This document shows, piece after piece, positions 1-7,963 of a DNA stretch of 32,331 nucleotides (positions within the stretch are counted from its first letter, which is position 1; every line of letters starts with the position of its first letter). A program made the translations under genes and the position numbers. Under the pieces are notes generated by a model, which worked only from the letters and a program-made list of their open reading frames with translations, made no database searches and had not been told where the DNA came from. The DNA comes from Candidatus Omnitrophota bacterium (lineage in GTDB: Bacteria; Hinthialibacterota; Hinthialibacteria; Hinthialibacterales; Hinthialibacteraceae): NCBI GenBank assembly GCA_003598175.1, contig QZKN01000159.1, positions 1 to 32,331 of the forward strand. The letters run 5' to 3'.

Positions 1-73
1 AAACCATTCAGCCGCAAGGATAAAAAACAACGAAACCTTTGGCGCTCGCGTTACAAAACGTTACAAGCCAAAT

Positions 74-98
74 AATGGGTCAAACGGCGTGACCCATT
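74..98. other. Perfect 9-bp stem-loop
   Basis: AATGGGTCA (74-82) and TGACCCATT (90-98) are perfectly complementary around a 7-nt loop. It is the third stem-loop in a row with those at 133-157 and 181-212. No T-run follows on either strand, so it is not an obvious terminator. Confidence 0.4.
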
Positions 99-121
99 CA
101 ATAAACCTGCCTTGTTCTTCT

Positions 122-225
122 TGCAAATCAAATTGCATTGTCCCCACGACAATGCAAAACAGGAGAAAAGAAATAACAACACATCCGATTCCGGATACAC
201 AAAATCGGATGTTTCACGCCTTCTA
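122..225 (-). ncRNA. Candidate small structured RNA
   Basis: Transcription from the promoter at 259-231 would run directly into a perfect 10-bp stem-loop (arms 203-212 and 181-190, 12-nt loop). A second perfect 10-bp stem-loop follows (arms 148-157 and 133-142, 5-nt loop) and is followed on the minus strand by the T-rich stretch TTTGATTTG, resembling a weak intrinsic terminator. A transcript of about 100 nt is predicted. No known RNA family was recognised. The call rests on promoter and hairpin geometry only. Confidence 0.3.
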
Positions 226-230
226 CATAT

Positions 231-259
231 ACTATATACCAAGATAAAGTCCGTGTCAA
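231..259 (-). promoter_or_regulatory. Consensus sigma70-type promoter facing left
   Basis: On the minus strand a perfect TTGACA (259 to 254) is followed after 17 nt by TATAGT (236 to 231), five of six matches to the -10 consensus. The predicted start is near 224. No coding sequence follows it in the window, only stem-loops, so it may drive a small RNA or a gene left of position 1. Confidence 0.5.
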
Positions 260-362
260 GAAAAAATTCAAGGGATTTAAAAAAAATATTGCAAACCGTC
301 ATTGCGAGCCATTGCAGATATCGATAAGAACGTGATGGGAGAAGCAATGAAAATCGGCCATG

Positions 363-392
363 CGCATGAGCCGTGTTATTTTTGCTCATGCG
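363..392. other. Perfect 9-bp stem-loop upstream of the beta-helix gene
   Basis: CGCATGAGC (363-371) and GCTCATGCG (384-392) pair perfectly around a 12-nt loop. It lies 130 bp before the start at 523 and could be a leader structure or the end of an upstream transcript. No T-run follows. Nearby, 291-320 contains CGTCATTGCGAGC, the start of a repeat type seen in many genomes, but only half of it. Confidence 0.35.
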
Positions 393-522
393 TGACTTTC
401 CCATGCCTTTGAACCGGAATCATCAGGATTTCGCTTAACCGGCCCATCCAACGTAACCACGAAACTCTCTATAATCAACGATATTGCCAAACCGGCAATC
501 ATCATCACGTGAGGTGAAAAAT

Positions 523-1839
523 ATGTCCCCCTATCGTTTTATGCGCACCATGATTTTGCTCGTTGTCATTTTTCCGAATACCATTTCGGTTCCATGCAGT
601 GAGGAGAAAAACAAAAACGAAGCCCTCCATCGCGATGGGATTATCTCTGTTCTCGATTTTGGCGCGAAGGGCGACGCTCAAAGTGACGATACCACCGCTA
701 TCCAGAACGCCATCGACGCCGCTGTGAAGTCGGGAGGGATCGTGCGCGTGCCGCCGGGTAAATTTCTCGTCGCCGGCAGCCTGACGATCAAGCCGGGCGT
801 GGCGTTGACGGGCGTGCACGAAGCGCCGATGGCCATTGCGCCCCTGATCGGTTCGATCATTCTCGCCACCGGCGGCAGAGGCGACGAATCCGCGCCGGCG
901 CTGTTTGAAATGGGGCATTCCAGCACGGTCAAGGGATTGACGGTATGGTATCCCGAACAGAAACCGACCGATATCGTTCCGTATCCGTGGACCTTTCATT
1001 TGCAGGGATTCGACAACACGGTCGAGAACGTCACGCTGATCAACAGCTATAACGGCATTCGCGTGGGGCCGGAAAACAACGTGCGTCACCGCATTCGCAG
1101 CGTGTACGGCTGCGTCCTGCGCCGGGGACTGTTCGTGGATTTCTGCACGGATATCGGGCGGGTGGAAAATGTGCAGTTTCATTGCCATTGGTGGTCGGAC
1201 GCGGCGACCGGCGGCAGCTGGGATCCGGTCTTCAAATACATGAGCGAGAATCTGGAAGCCTTCGTGTTTGGACGGACGGATTGGGAATACGTGACGAACA
1301 ATTTTGTTTTTCCGGCCAAAATCGGATATCGTTTTATTCAAACGGAAAACGGCGCCTGCAACGGGCAATTCACCGGCATCGGCGCGGACGCCTGTCAGAT
1401 CGCGGTGCAGGTCGACGCCATCCAGCCGATGGGCTTGCTGATCACCGGCGGCCAGTTCGTATCATTCATCGGCGAACGCCCGGTGGAGTTGATCGTCAGC
1501 CCCACCTGCAACGGCAGCGTGCGTCTGGTCAACTGCGCGTTTTGGGGACCGGCCATCCATAACGCCATCATCGAAGGAACCGGTTTCGTCTCGTTGAGCG
1601 ACTGTTATTTCAGCAATTGGAAAGAAGGCACGGACGACAAACCGCTGGTGGTGGTGAAATCGGGACGAATCCAGATTCACAATTCATCCTTCGCCACCGC
1701 CCAGCCCAGCGTGGAACTGGGAGAGGGAGTTCAACACGCCATCATCGCGGGAAACAACGGTATCCGCGGCGTGCGCGTGATCAATCACACGAAACGCGCG
1801 ATTATCGAGAGGAATGAGGAATTCGTAGAGTTGCAATGA
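523..1839 (+). CDS. Secreted pectate-lyase-3-like right-handed beta-helix protein
   Basis: The product is 438 residues. After a basic, hydrophobic N-terminal segment that looks like a signal peptide, it has the hallmark VLDFGAKGD followed by DDTTAIQNAIDAA, which opens the Pectate_lyase_3 (PF12708) fold found in GH28-like polysaccharide lyases, hydrolases and phage tailspikes. The rest shows the Gly- and Asn-rich strand pattern of a parallel beta-helix. The substrate cannot be read from the sequence and catalytic residues were not identified, so enzyme or plain binding protein are both possible. The start at 523 is chosen because GAGGTG lies 6 nt upstream; an in-frame TTG at 484 has no such site. 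The gene ends 4 bp from the convergent end of the Maf-like gene, so no separate terminator fits between them. Confidence 0.82.
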   Translation: MSPYRFMRTMILLVVIFPNTISVPCSEEKNKNEALHRDGIISVLDFGAKGDAQSDDTTAIQNAIDAAVKSGGIVRVPPGKFLVAGSLTIKPGVALTGVHEAPMAIAPLIGSIILATGGRGDESAPALFEMGHSSTVKGLTVWYPEQKPTDIVPYPWTFHLQGFDNTVENVTLINSYNGIRVGPENNVRHRIRSVYGCVLRRGLFVDFCTDIGRVENVQFHCHWWSDAATGGSWDPVFKYMSENLEAFVFGRTDWEYVTNNFVFPAKIGYRFIQTENGACNGQFTGIGADACQIAVQVDAIQPMGLLITGGQFVSFIGERPVELIVSPTCNGSVRLVNCAFWGPAIHNAIIEGTGFVSLSDCYFSNWKEGTDDKPLVVVKSGRIQIHNSSFATAQPSVELGEGVQHAIIAGNNGIRGVRVINHTKRAIIERNEEFVELQ

Positions 1840-1843
1840 AAAA

Positions 1844-3670
1844 TTATATTTCCAACCGCTTTTCCGCTTCCTGAACCGCTTCAAGCAATTTCCGATACCG
1901 TTTTTCCAAAATTTTGCCTCTCTCATTTTCCTGCGCATCGGCCGGACCGAGCTTCAGAAACTCGAAGACCTCTTTCGGCGCGCCGTATTCGATCAAATAT
2001 TCCGCAACCGGATCGGAAAAAATGCGGATGCGGTACTCGTCCGATTGCGCTTCCAATTGCCGGATGGAAATGTTGTCGTGATAGGACAGGCGTTCGAGTC
2101 CTTCACGGGCGACAGCAACGGAACGGTTCAAGACGTCAAGCAGCGATTGGCGAATGGAGGCAACGGAAACCGTGGATTGGCCGGCAAGCCGTTTTCGGAC
2201 CGTATCCATGATGACGGGAAGCGAAATGGAATCCTTTTTTTCTTTTTCAATGGTCTCGGCCAAGGTTTGAATGCGGGCGCCTGGAATTTTTGCGCCGCCT
2301 TCCGTCGCGTCGATCACGGCGATGGTCGAGTTGCGGATGTCATCCTCCATCATGCGTAAATAGATCAGGAAACTTTGCATGGTGGGAACCGGTTTGCCGT
2401 CGACTCCTTCCACCCAGTACAGCGGTTCGCGGTTGGTTTTTTGTAGGGAATTCGGAAGGGGCACATCGATGTGATTTTTATCGTTTTCAATGAATTGCAA
2501 ATTTCGGCGTTGGGCGGTGTCGACGGCGTGCGTCGCGCCGTCGACCGGATCGAGAGCCAAATCCTGACCAATGAAAATGATCGGATAACAACCGAAATAA
2601 GCGGCGGCGTAAAACCCCGCCTGCGAAACCATCCCGCCTTTTTTGATGGACCCTTTTCCGCCGGTTTGGCGATCGAGCCATTCGAAAAAGGGATGCTTGT
2701 CGGTCATATAACTGACGCGTACTGGGAATTTCCGCACAATATCCGGATGCGATTCCGGATCGAATAGTAGAATTGTATCCGGACCGTATTGCGCGGAGGG
2801 GAAATGCGAGAGGTTCAACTGCGTCGGATCGACCGTAACGACAAAGTGGGGGATTATGCCGTGTTTCAACAATTTATGGTAGGCCGTGTCGGTCGCAATA
2901 ATGAGAAATTGATTTTGAATCGGTTGCAGTTGCGTGATATTTTTTTCCAACGACGGCCCGGCGGCGACAATGATCGCGGGGATGTCGCTGAAAACATTTC
3001 TGATTGTTCCGATGCCGGGGCTGGTGGTGATCGCTTCCAGATTTTTGATAAGATTCGTCAGACAGAGTGGCCCGTCCTTGAATTTGGTCAACAGCCCGCT
3101 CTGCCCGAAATGCATGAGTTCCTGAATTTGTTTTCGGGCGGATTGCGCCCAATCCGGAAAGGTCGAAGTGGAAGGAGGAACATCGATCAGCAGCAATGAA
3201 TTGGCTAAAATCTCCATCAGATGGGGCATCAGGGCGCGGTAGATATCGCCGCGCTGATTTTCGATCAGGAACGTAACGGCGGGATTTTTAAGCAGCGGCG
3301 TCAAATCCACGGTTTGCATCGCCGCCCGAAAAACGGAAAGTGACGGTTCGAGAATGAAAAACCGGCGCGGGCAGGGACGCTGTTGCAGAATCAATAACGG
3401 CAGGTAGCCAAGCCCACACCCCAATAGCGCGATATTTTGCGCGCAACGCAAATCCCGGATGGATGCGAGAAACGTTTGACTGTGACCGATGGGATCCTGG
3501 GGATGATGCAGCGCGAGGGATTGATTCTCTTTGCGCACCAATAGAGTCGGCATTCCGGATTGAGTTTGCTGAACCTGGATATCCGCGTCTTCATACCCGC
3601 CGGCGATTTGCTCCGCCAGAAATGGGTCTTTTGTCTGCAGGCAATTTAAATTTTGTTCGTAAATGGACAT
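1844..3670 (-). CDS. Maf/DUF115 (MptE-like) motility-associated glycosyltransferase-like protein
   Basis: The 608-residue product has the DUF115/MptE-like core (PF01973): a stretch from about residue 231 with the glycine-containing AAGPSL motif, then alternating hydrophobic strands with TDTAYHKLLKHGIIPHF and the VTVDP motif. In Campylobacter and Aeromonas such Maf proteins attach sialic-acid-like sugars to flagellin, while archaeal relatives are pterin pyrophosphokinases. The N-terminal 200 residues match the usual Maf N-terminal region, with a Rossmann-like LGCGLGYLPLL segment. No flagellar or nonulosonic acid genes lie in this window, so its target is unknown. The start has only a weak ribosome site. 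It is divergent from the MNT gene. Confidence 0.8.
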   Translation of the reverse strand: MSIYEQNLNCLQTKDPFLAEQIAGGYEDADIQVQQTQSGMPTLLVRKENQSLALHHPQDPIGHSQTFLASIRDLRCAQNIALLGCGLGYLPLLILQQRPCPRRFFILEPSLSVFRAAMQTVDLTPLLKNPAVTFLIENQRGDIYRALMPHLMEILANSLLLIDVPPSTSTFPDWAQSARKQIQELMHFGQSGLLTKFKDGPLCLTNLIKNLEAITTSPGIGTIRNVFSDIPAIIVAAGPSLEKNITQLQPIQNQFLIIATDTAYHKLLKHGIIPHFVVTVDPTQLNLSHFPSAQYGPDTILLFDPESHPDIVRKFPVRVSYMTDKHPFFEWLDRQTGGKGSIKKGGMVSQAGFYAAAYFGCYPIIFIGQDLALDPVDGATHAVDTAQRRNLQFIENDKNHIDVPLPNSLQKTNREPLYWVEGVDGKPVPTMQSFLIYLRMMEDDIRNSTIAVIDATEGGAKIPGARIQTLAETIEKEKKDSISLPVIMDTVRKRLAGQSTVSVASIRQSLLDVLNRSVAVAREGLERLSYHDNISIRQLEAQSDEYRIRIFSDPVAEYLIEYGAPKEVFEFLKLGPADAQENERGKILEKRYRKLLEAVQEAEKRLEI

Positions 3671-3767
3671 GGTGTTTTCCGAATTTTTGATACTATCATA
3701 TATGCGGAAAGGTAAACGGAGCAGGTTGACTGACTTCTTCTCCTGACTTGCGAATGGTTACACGAAA

Positions 3768-4070
3768 ATGAATGATCCGGCGGCGCGTTTCTTGTCTGAA
3801 ATCAAAACCATATTGATCAACGTATTTCGCGAGCAAACCTGTGAAATCTACCTGTTCGGCTCAAGAGCCGTTGGTAACGCCTCGATGACGTCCGATTTCG
3901 ACATTGCCATTTCCTCGCCGAATGAAATCGATAGGGAAATATCTCACGCACGTGAAATATTGGATGAATCCAACATTCCCTATATGGTCGATTTGGTCGA
4001 TCTCAAATCTGCATCGGCGCCGTTTCGCAATCGCATAATGCAAGAGGGGATTTTATTATGGAGAAATTGA
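3768..4070 (+). CDS. MNT-type nucleotidyltransferase antitoxin
   Basis: The 100-residue product is a minimal nucleotidyltransferase domain. It shows G31-S32-R33 with G36, then S42-D43-F44-D45, which is the GSRAxG...SDxD motif of the polymerase-beta superfamily, and a third acidic position near D75-D78. All catalytic positions are present. In characterised HEPN/MNT pairs this protein AMPylates the HEPN toxin on a tyrosine and silences it. It overlaps the next gene by 13 bp, consistent with translational coupling of an antitoxin-first operon. No strong ribosome site precedes the ATG. Confidence 0.85.
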   Translation: MNDPAARFLSEIKTILINVFREQTCEIYLFGSRAVGNASMTSDFDIAISSPNEIDREISHAREILDESNIPYMVDLVDLKSASAPFRNRIMQEGILLWRN

Positions 4071-4447
4071 ATGAACAAATCAAAACGTATGCTCGAGCAG
4101 TGAATACATTGAAGGAAGCCGTGGAAATGCCATTCAGCGTCATTGTGCGCGACGCCGCCATCCAACGTTTTGAATATACGTTCGAGACCATGTGGAAATT
4201 GCTGAAACAGTATTTGAAGGAAATAGAAGGATTGGTATGTAATTCTCCCAAAAGTTGTTTTCGGTTTGCTTTTCAAAACGGTTTGATTCCTTTTGGCGAT
4301 ATCGAGACATTTTTACAGATGACGGATGATCGTAATTCGACTTCCTATACGTATATCGAAGCGATTGCGGATGCGATCTACCGAAAATTGCCCGCCTATT
4401 TGAAACGAATGGAATTATTGCTGGAAACCATCAGAGACCGTCAGTAA
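4058..4447 (+). CDS. HEPN-domain toxin of the HI0074 type, catalytic His replaced
   Basis: The 129-residue, mostly helical product matches the HI0074-like nucleotidyltransferase substrate-binding (HEPN) family. The segment DDRNSTSYTYIEA (from about residue 90) is the active-site region. Family members normally carry R-N-x-x-x-H-x-Y, the RNase motif; here R92 and Y99 are kept but the histidine position, residue 97, is Tyr (codon TAT at 4346-4348). One base change from CAT would restore His. A good ribosome site (GAGGGG, 8 nt upstream) lies inside the MNT gene. The change suggests an RNase-dead or altered toxin, though a functional variant within this subfamily cannot be excluded. Confidence 0.83.
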   Translation: MEKLNEQIKTYARAVNTLKEAVEMPFSVIVRDAAIQRFEYTFETMWKLLKQYLKEIEGLVCNSPKSCFRFAFQNGLIPFGDIETFLQMTDDRNSTSYTYIEAIADAIYRKLPAYLKRMELLLETIRDRQ

Positions 4448-4500
4448 AATGAGGCACTGAAACACCATAAAATTTGACTACCTATGAAACGTACGAACAA

Positions 4501-5883
4501 ATGGGAAAGCGCGCATTGCTTTTCAATCCCTGGATTACCGATTTCGCGGCGTTTGATCATTGGACGCGCCCACTGAATTTGTTGCGCCTGGCCGCGTTGC
4601 TCCGGCACTGCGGTTTGCAGGTGGATTTTTATGACTGCCTGAATCGGCGCTCTCCCTCTCTTGCCGGATTGCGGATTTCCAACCATCGACTGAATCCGTT
4701 CGGCTGCGGGCATTATTACCGCGATACAATTCCCACTCCCGCGATTCTGGAGTGGATTCCACGTGCGTACAAACGCTACGGCATCCCCGCCGACCGCGTT
4801 GAAAATACTGTAATGCAATACGAGCCGCCGGATGTGATCATCATCCCCTGCATGATGACGTATTGGTATCTTGGCGTGTTCGAGGCAATCCGTATGATGC
4901 GGCGATTATTTCCAAAGGCGCGGATTATTCTCGGCGGGACGTACGCCACACTGTGCCGAGAACATGCGCAGGCTTTTTCCGGCGCCGATGCGGTTGTAGC
5001 GGGAAGCCATTGGCCGGAAATCGTAAATCAAATCCTTGAAATGATTCAATTTCAAGGGAATCGTTGTACAGGCGATCAAAGCACATGGATTGAACCGGCT
5101 TATGATTTACTACCCGGCGAAACCTGCCTGCCATTGCTGACTACAAGCGGCTGCCCTTGCCATTGCACCTATTGCGCGACTCATGCGTTGTGGCCGAAAT
5201 TCGTGTTATATGATTGGAAAAGGGCGGCCGATTCGATTGAACGAGCAGTAAATGAGTGTGGAGCGCGCGATTTGGCATTTTATGACGATGCCTTGCTGGT
5301 GAAAAAGGAGCATCATTTTACTCCGTTGATGCAAGAGATCATTCGGCGCGGGATCTCCGTTCGTTTTCATACCCCAAACGCCTTGCACGTGCGGCAAATC
5401 GATTTCGCTACCGCGATTCTGTTTAAACAGGCCGGATTTACGACGGTTCGACTCGGTTTGGAGGTGGTTCAGGAGGATTGGCAGCGGAAAACAGGCGCAA
5501 AAGTATATACGCACGAATATCTGGAAGCGATGCACAATTTGCGTAATGCCGGTTTCACCGCGCGTGAGATCGGCACGTATCTCCTGCTTGGCCTGCCGCA
5601 TCAATCCCTCGAAGCGGTGTGGGAGGCCTGTGAAATCGTTGTGAATGCCGGCAGCGAGATCAAACTGGCGATGTATTCTCCCATCCCCGGCACGCCGTTG
5701 TATCAGGCGTGGCAACCGGACTTTCGCTTCGATCATCGCTCGGATCCGTTATATCATAACAACTCGCTTTCTCCCTTTCGTTCGCGCTCTCTCGAACATG
5801 AAAAGTATTCGCAATTGAAGCGATTTGTGGCGGATTCCAATCATGAATTGCGTACAAAATCAGTGAAAACCGCCTGTTTATAG
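4501..5883 (+). CDS. B12-binding-type radical SAM protein
   Basis: The 460-residue product has the radical SAM cluster motif C218-x3-C222-x2-C225, preceded by a Rossmann-like N-terminal region (about 1-170) like the cobalamin-binding domain of this class, with the typical opening of hydrophobic strand, DFAAFDHW and PLNLLRLAALL. The DxHxxG cobalamin-ligating motif is not visible, so B12 may be bound base-off without it or not at all. The substrate is unknown. The ATG at 4501 begins where family members begin; an in-frame TTG at 4474 would add nine residues, and neither start has a clear ribosome site. The gene starts 53 bp after the HEPN gene and ends before a strong terminator. Confidence 0.8.
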   Translation: MGKRALLFNPWITDFAAFDHWTRPLNLLRLAALLRHCGLQVDFYDCLNRRSPSLAGLRISNHRLNPFGCGHYYRDTIPTPAILEWIPRAYKRYGIPADRVENTVMQYEPPDVIIIPCMMTYWYLGVFEAIRMMRRLFPKARIILGGTYATLCREHAQAFSGADAVVAGSHWPEIVNQILEMIQFQGNRCTGDQSTWIEPAYDLLPGETCLPLLTTSGCPCHCTYCATHALWPKFVLYDWKRAADSIERAVNECGARDLAFYDDALLVKKEHHFTPLMQEIIRRGISVRFHTPNALHVRQIDFATAILFKQAGFTTVRLGLEVVQEDWQRKTGAKVYTHEYLEAMHNLRNAGFTAREIGTYLLLGLPHQSLEAVWEACEIVVNAGSEIKLAMYSPIPGTPLYQAWQPDFRFDHRSDPLYHNNSLSPFRSRSLEHEKYSQLKRFVADSNHELRTKSVKTACL

Positions 5884-5902
5884 GGGTAAAACAGGAAAAA
5901 TA

Positions 5903-5937
5903 GTGAAAAAAAGCCAAAATATGGGCTTTTTTTTCAC
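5903..5937. terminator. Intrinsic terminator after the radical SAM gene
   Basis: GTGAAAAAAAGCC (5903-5915) pairs with GGC followed by eight T and CAC (5924-5937) across a short AT-rich loop. The stem closes with a T-run, and because the left arm is A-rich the structure could work in both directions. It separates the radical SAM gene from the HU-like gene. Confidence 0.75.
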
Positions 5938-5945
5938 TTTTTATC

Positions 5946-5973
5946 TTGACCTGTGGTGAGATGTTGCTAAATT
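5946..5973 (+). promoter_or_regulatory. Predicted promoter of the HU-like gene
   Basis: TTGACC (5946-5951) and TAAATT (5968-5973) are spaced by 16 nt. The -10 box is a moderate match, but its position directly inside the palindrome at 5968-5990 and 37 bp before the start codon supports it. Confidence 0.45.
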
Positions 5974-5990
5974 ACATCCGATGTAATTTA
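5968..5990. promoter_or_regulatory. 23-bp perfect palindrome, likely operator
   Basis: Two perfect 11-bp arms, TAAATTACATC (5968-5978) and GATGTAATTTA (5980-5990), surround a single C. The site covers the predicted -10 box and start point of the HU-like gene. Its symmetry fits a dimeric repressor rather than RNA structure, since a 1-nt loop cannot fold. The regulator is not identified. Confidence 0.6.
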
Positions 5991-6009
5991 ACTCGTGTAA
6001 AGGAGAATC

Positions 6010-6345
6010 ATGATGAAAAAGGCAGCGGAGAAAGCCACTTCCAAAAAGGCGGCGCCGAAAATGATGACAAAGAACCAGTTGGTCGCTCATATGTCAGAGT
6101 CGTGTGAGCTCACCAAAAAGCAGGTCCAGACTTTTTTTGAAGAACTCGCGCAAGTGGGGTACAGAGAAGCCAAAAAGGGATTTACACTTCCCGGATTCGG
6201 AAAACTCGTCATTCAGAAACGAAAAGCTCGAACCGGCCGAAATCCCTCAACCGGCGAAACAATTAAGATTCCAGCCAAGACGGTCGTGAAATTCCGCATC
6301 GCGAAAGCATGTAAGGATGCGATCATTCCTCCACCGAAGAAATAA
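6010..6345 (+). CDS. HU/IHF-family DNA-binding protein with Lys-rich N-terminus
   Basis: The 111-residue product has a Lys/Ala-rich N-terminal extension of about 18 residues, then a full HU fold starting at MTKNQLVAHM, with LPGFGKL in the body and the DNA-bending arm GRNPSTGE followed by IKIPAKTVVKFR. HU proteins are usually about 90 residues, so the tail is extra; basic tails occur in some HU paralogues and may strengthen DNA compaction. AGGAG (6001-6005) serves either of two adjacent ATG codons at 6010 and 6013. It is a single-gene transcript under the palindrome-covered promoter. Confidence 0.92.
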   Translation: MMKKAAEKATSKKAAPKMMTKNQLVAHMSESCELTKKQVQTFFEELAQVGYREAKKGFTLPGFGKLVIQKRKARTGRNPSTGETIKIPAKTVVKFRIAKACKDAIIPPPKK

Positions 6346-6777
6346 CTTTTGCCGGTTTGCATGAGCGTGGAATGATGAGCTAGAGTCGCGATATGTTTGT
6401 GGCGGTAGACGTTGTTTGTTTCACTGAGTGATGAGATGGAAATTGTGACTCCGCGAGAAATTGATAGGGGTTGGCGGTAGCGTTGTTTATTCTATCAATT
6501 TCAGTGAACGCCGCCGTCTCGGCGGCATTTCCTGTAAAGCCGGCAGATTGCCGGCGCTACAAAATGTGGGAGTGAATCTTTTCTGGGTCCTTGTTCTCCT
6601 TTTGTGAGGATTTGTTTTTTTTGTGGATGCCTTTTCGTCCTTGTTGTTTATTGATGTGAATTGGGAGTTATGTGCTACAACCTGTGCATCCCCATCATCC
6701 GGCGGGTTTGAAGTAAAACCGGTGGAGAAGGGGGTGTTTTTGTTTCATCGAAAGATTTGAATATTTTTTTTCAAATT
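6346..6777. other. Intergenic region with nested repeats
   Basis: No gene is visible. A near-identical 20-nt direct repeat beginning TGGCGGTAG occurs at 6400-6420 and 6472-6490. An 11-bp perfect inverted repeat (GAAATTGATAG at 6457-6467, CTATCAATTTC at 6492-6502) brackets the second copy. Two GC-rich hairpins follow at 6510-6555. Confidence 0.5.
6510..6555. repeat. Pair of intergenic hairpin repeats
   Basis: Hairpin one (6510-6526) has 7-bp arms around loop TCT with core CGTCTCG. Hairpin two (6539-6555) is GCCGGCA, loop GAT, TGCCGGC. The same 7-bp stem and 3-nt loop design recurs at 7759-7775, 12903-12919, 28715-28731 and 28752-28768. Confidence 0.6.
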
Positions 6778-7644
6778 TCACCCCAATTCCGGTCCACTGA
6801 TTCCATAGATGAGTTCCGGGATTCCGGGAAAATCATTTTTCCCACGAAACATGCGTATGAACGGGCGTTGTTGTTGAAAACCGTACGATTCGAGAAGAGA
6901 TCGGGAGTGTGGATTCGGATCGATGATGTCGATAAACGTTCGTTGCGGTTTTCGATAATGGATCATTCGATCCAGCAAGGCCCGCGCCGTATCCGCATCC
7001 TCAGCCGCCCACGGTCCGATATGAAACGCGTGCGTTCCTTCCCTTGCTAAAATATAGCCACGTATTTTTTGTCCATCCCGAAACGTGAAACCCAGCTCCG
7101 GATAATGATGCAGATAGGATGCCAGCACTTGTTTTCTCGAAGCGCCGAAAATCGGCGCATCGTATGCGTCCAAATCGTCCAGATCACGCATGGTCAGCGA
7201 TTCGCATGGCATTGGCGAAGCATGAGGTACAATTTCATTTGTTTCCCAGCGGGCCAGTCCGTATTCATCGACGAAACCGATCGTATCATACAATAATTTC
7301 CCCGCCGGCGTGGCGTCCAGTTTGACCGCCAGTCCTTTTCGTTCCAAATGTTCGAATCCGGCGTACAACAGAGCCTTGCCGATTCCTTGCCGTTGCCGAG
7401 CCGGATCGACGATGACCATGGCGATCCAACCGAAACGGTCTTCATATGAAATGGTGCAGGCGGTTCCGACGACGATTCCATCCGACACGGCAACGAAACA
7501 TCCTTGCGGGTCGTAATCGAGAAAGCGTTGCCAGTCCGTCAATGTTTGGTTCCAACCGACCTGTTCTCGCAGCCATTGGCATCGAGGAAAGTCGTTTGGA
7601 TTCATTTCCCGTAATTGGATCGATCGACAAGGTTGGTTTTCCAT
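6778..7644 (-). CDS. Two-domain GNAT family N-acetyltransferase
   Basis: The 288-residue product has an N-terminal GNAT domain (about 8-130) with the acetyl-CoA loop R83-Q-R-Q-G-I-G-K90 directly after a VIVDPA strand, which is the R/Q-x-x-G-x-G/A motif. The C-terminal half (about 155-280) looks like the second acetyltransferase-like domain, Acetyltransf_18 (PF18014), often found in such proteins and usually lacking its own CoA site. The substrate is unknown. ATG at 7644 is chosen because AAGGT lies just upstream; an upstream in-frame start at 7710 would read through repeat DNA. It is transcribed alone, convergent with the HU-like gene. Confidence 0.82.
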   Translation of the reverse strand: MENQPCRSIQLREMNPNDFPRCQWLREQVGWNQTLTDWQRFLDYDPQGCFVAVSDGIVVGTACTISYEDRFGWIAMVIVDPARQRQGIGKALLYAGFEHLERKGLAVKLDATPAGKLLYDTIGFVDEYGLARWETNEIVPHASPMPCESLTMRDLDDLDAYDAPIFGASRKQVLASYLHHYPELGFTFRDGQKIRGYILAREGTHAFHIGPWAAEDADTARALLDRMIHYRKPQRTFIDIIDPNPHSRSLLESYGFQQQRPFIRMFRGKNDFPGIPELIYGISGPELG

Positions 7645-7669
7645 GGATTTACCTTTTTTTAGGGGTTTA

Positions 7670-7803
7670 GGTTGAAGGCTGAAGGGTAGATCAGGCGTCT
7701 CCGCCTGCACAAATGGAAGGGTAGATCAGGCGTCCTCGCCTGTGTTATTTCCAGAGATGCAAGCGAGACGCTTGCTCTACCCTTCAGTCTTCAGCCTTTA
7801 ACC
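7670..7803. repeat. Composite inverted repeat built from three hairpin units
   Basis: Two direct units, each GGGTAGATCAGGCG plus a complementary CGCCTG arm, lie at about 7683-7707 and 7718-7742. A third unit in inverted orientation (hairpin GCAAGCG, loop AGA, CGCTTGC at 7759-7775, then CTACCC) closes the array. Outer arms GGTTGAAGGCTGAAGGG and a matching inverted end near 7780-7803 make the whole a long imperfect hairpin. It lies just upstream of the GNAT gene. No transposase is present. Confidence 0.6.
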
Positions 7804-7963
7804 ATCCTAATTCATAACCGTTCATTCCGGAAGCAGATAAAATGCTTCTGATTCATTTTTTATCTTCAGGAACTCACGTCGGGTTGGAAAAAGCGAAACA
7901 AAACAAGTATCCTATACCCGGTTATCGTCTTTTGTTTAAAAACCGATCAGAACTGATTCTCTT

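Noticed and set aside
51..404. 117-residue minus-strand open frame
   Set aside because: It runs through three stem-loops and a strong internal promoter, has no ribosome site and no recognisable domain; non-coding structure explains the region better.
505..1368. 287-residue minus-strand open frame opposite the beta-helix gene
   Set aside because: It is Arg/His-rich antisense translation of a well-supported coding gene, with no motif of its own.
7340..7360. tRNA-like GTTCGAATCC box
   Set aside because: It lies inside the GNAT coding sequence and no cloverleaf can be drawn around it.
7670..7803. CRISPR array
   Set aside because: The repeated units are few, of mixed orientation, self-complementary, without uniform spacers and without cas genes nearby.
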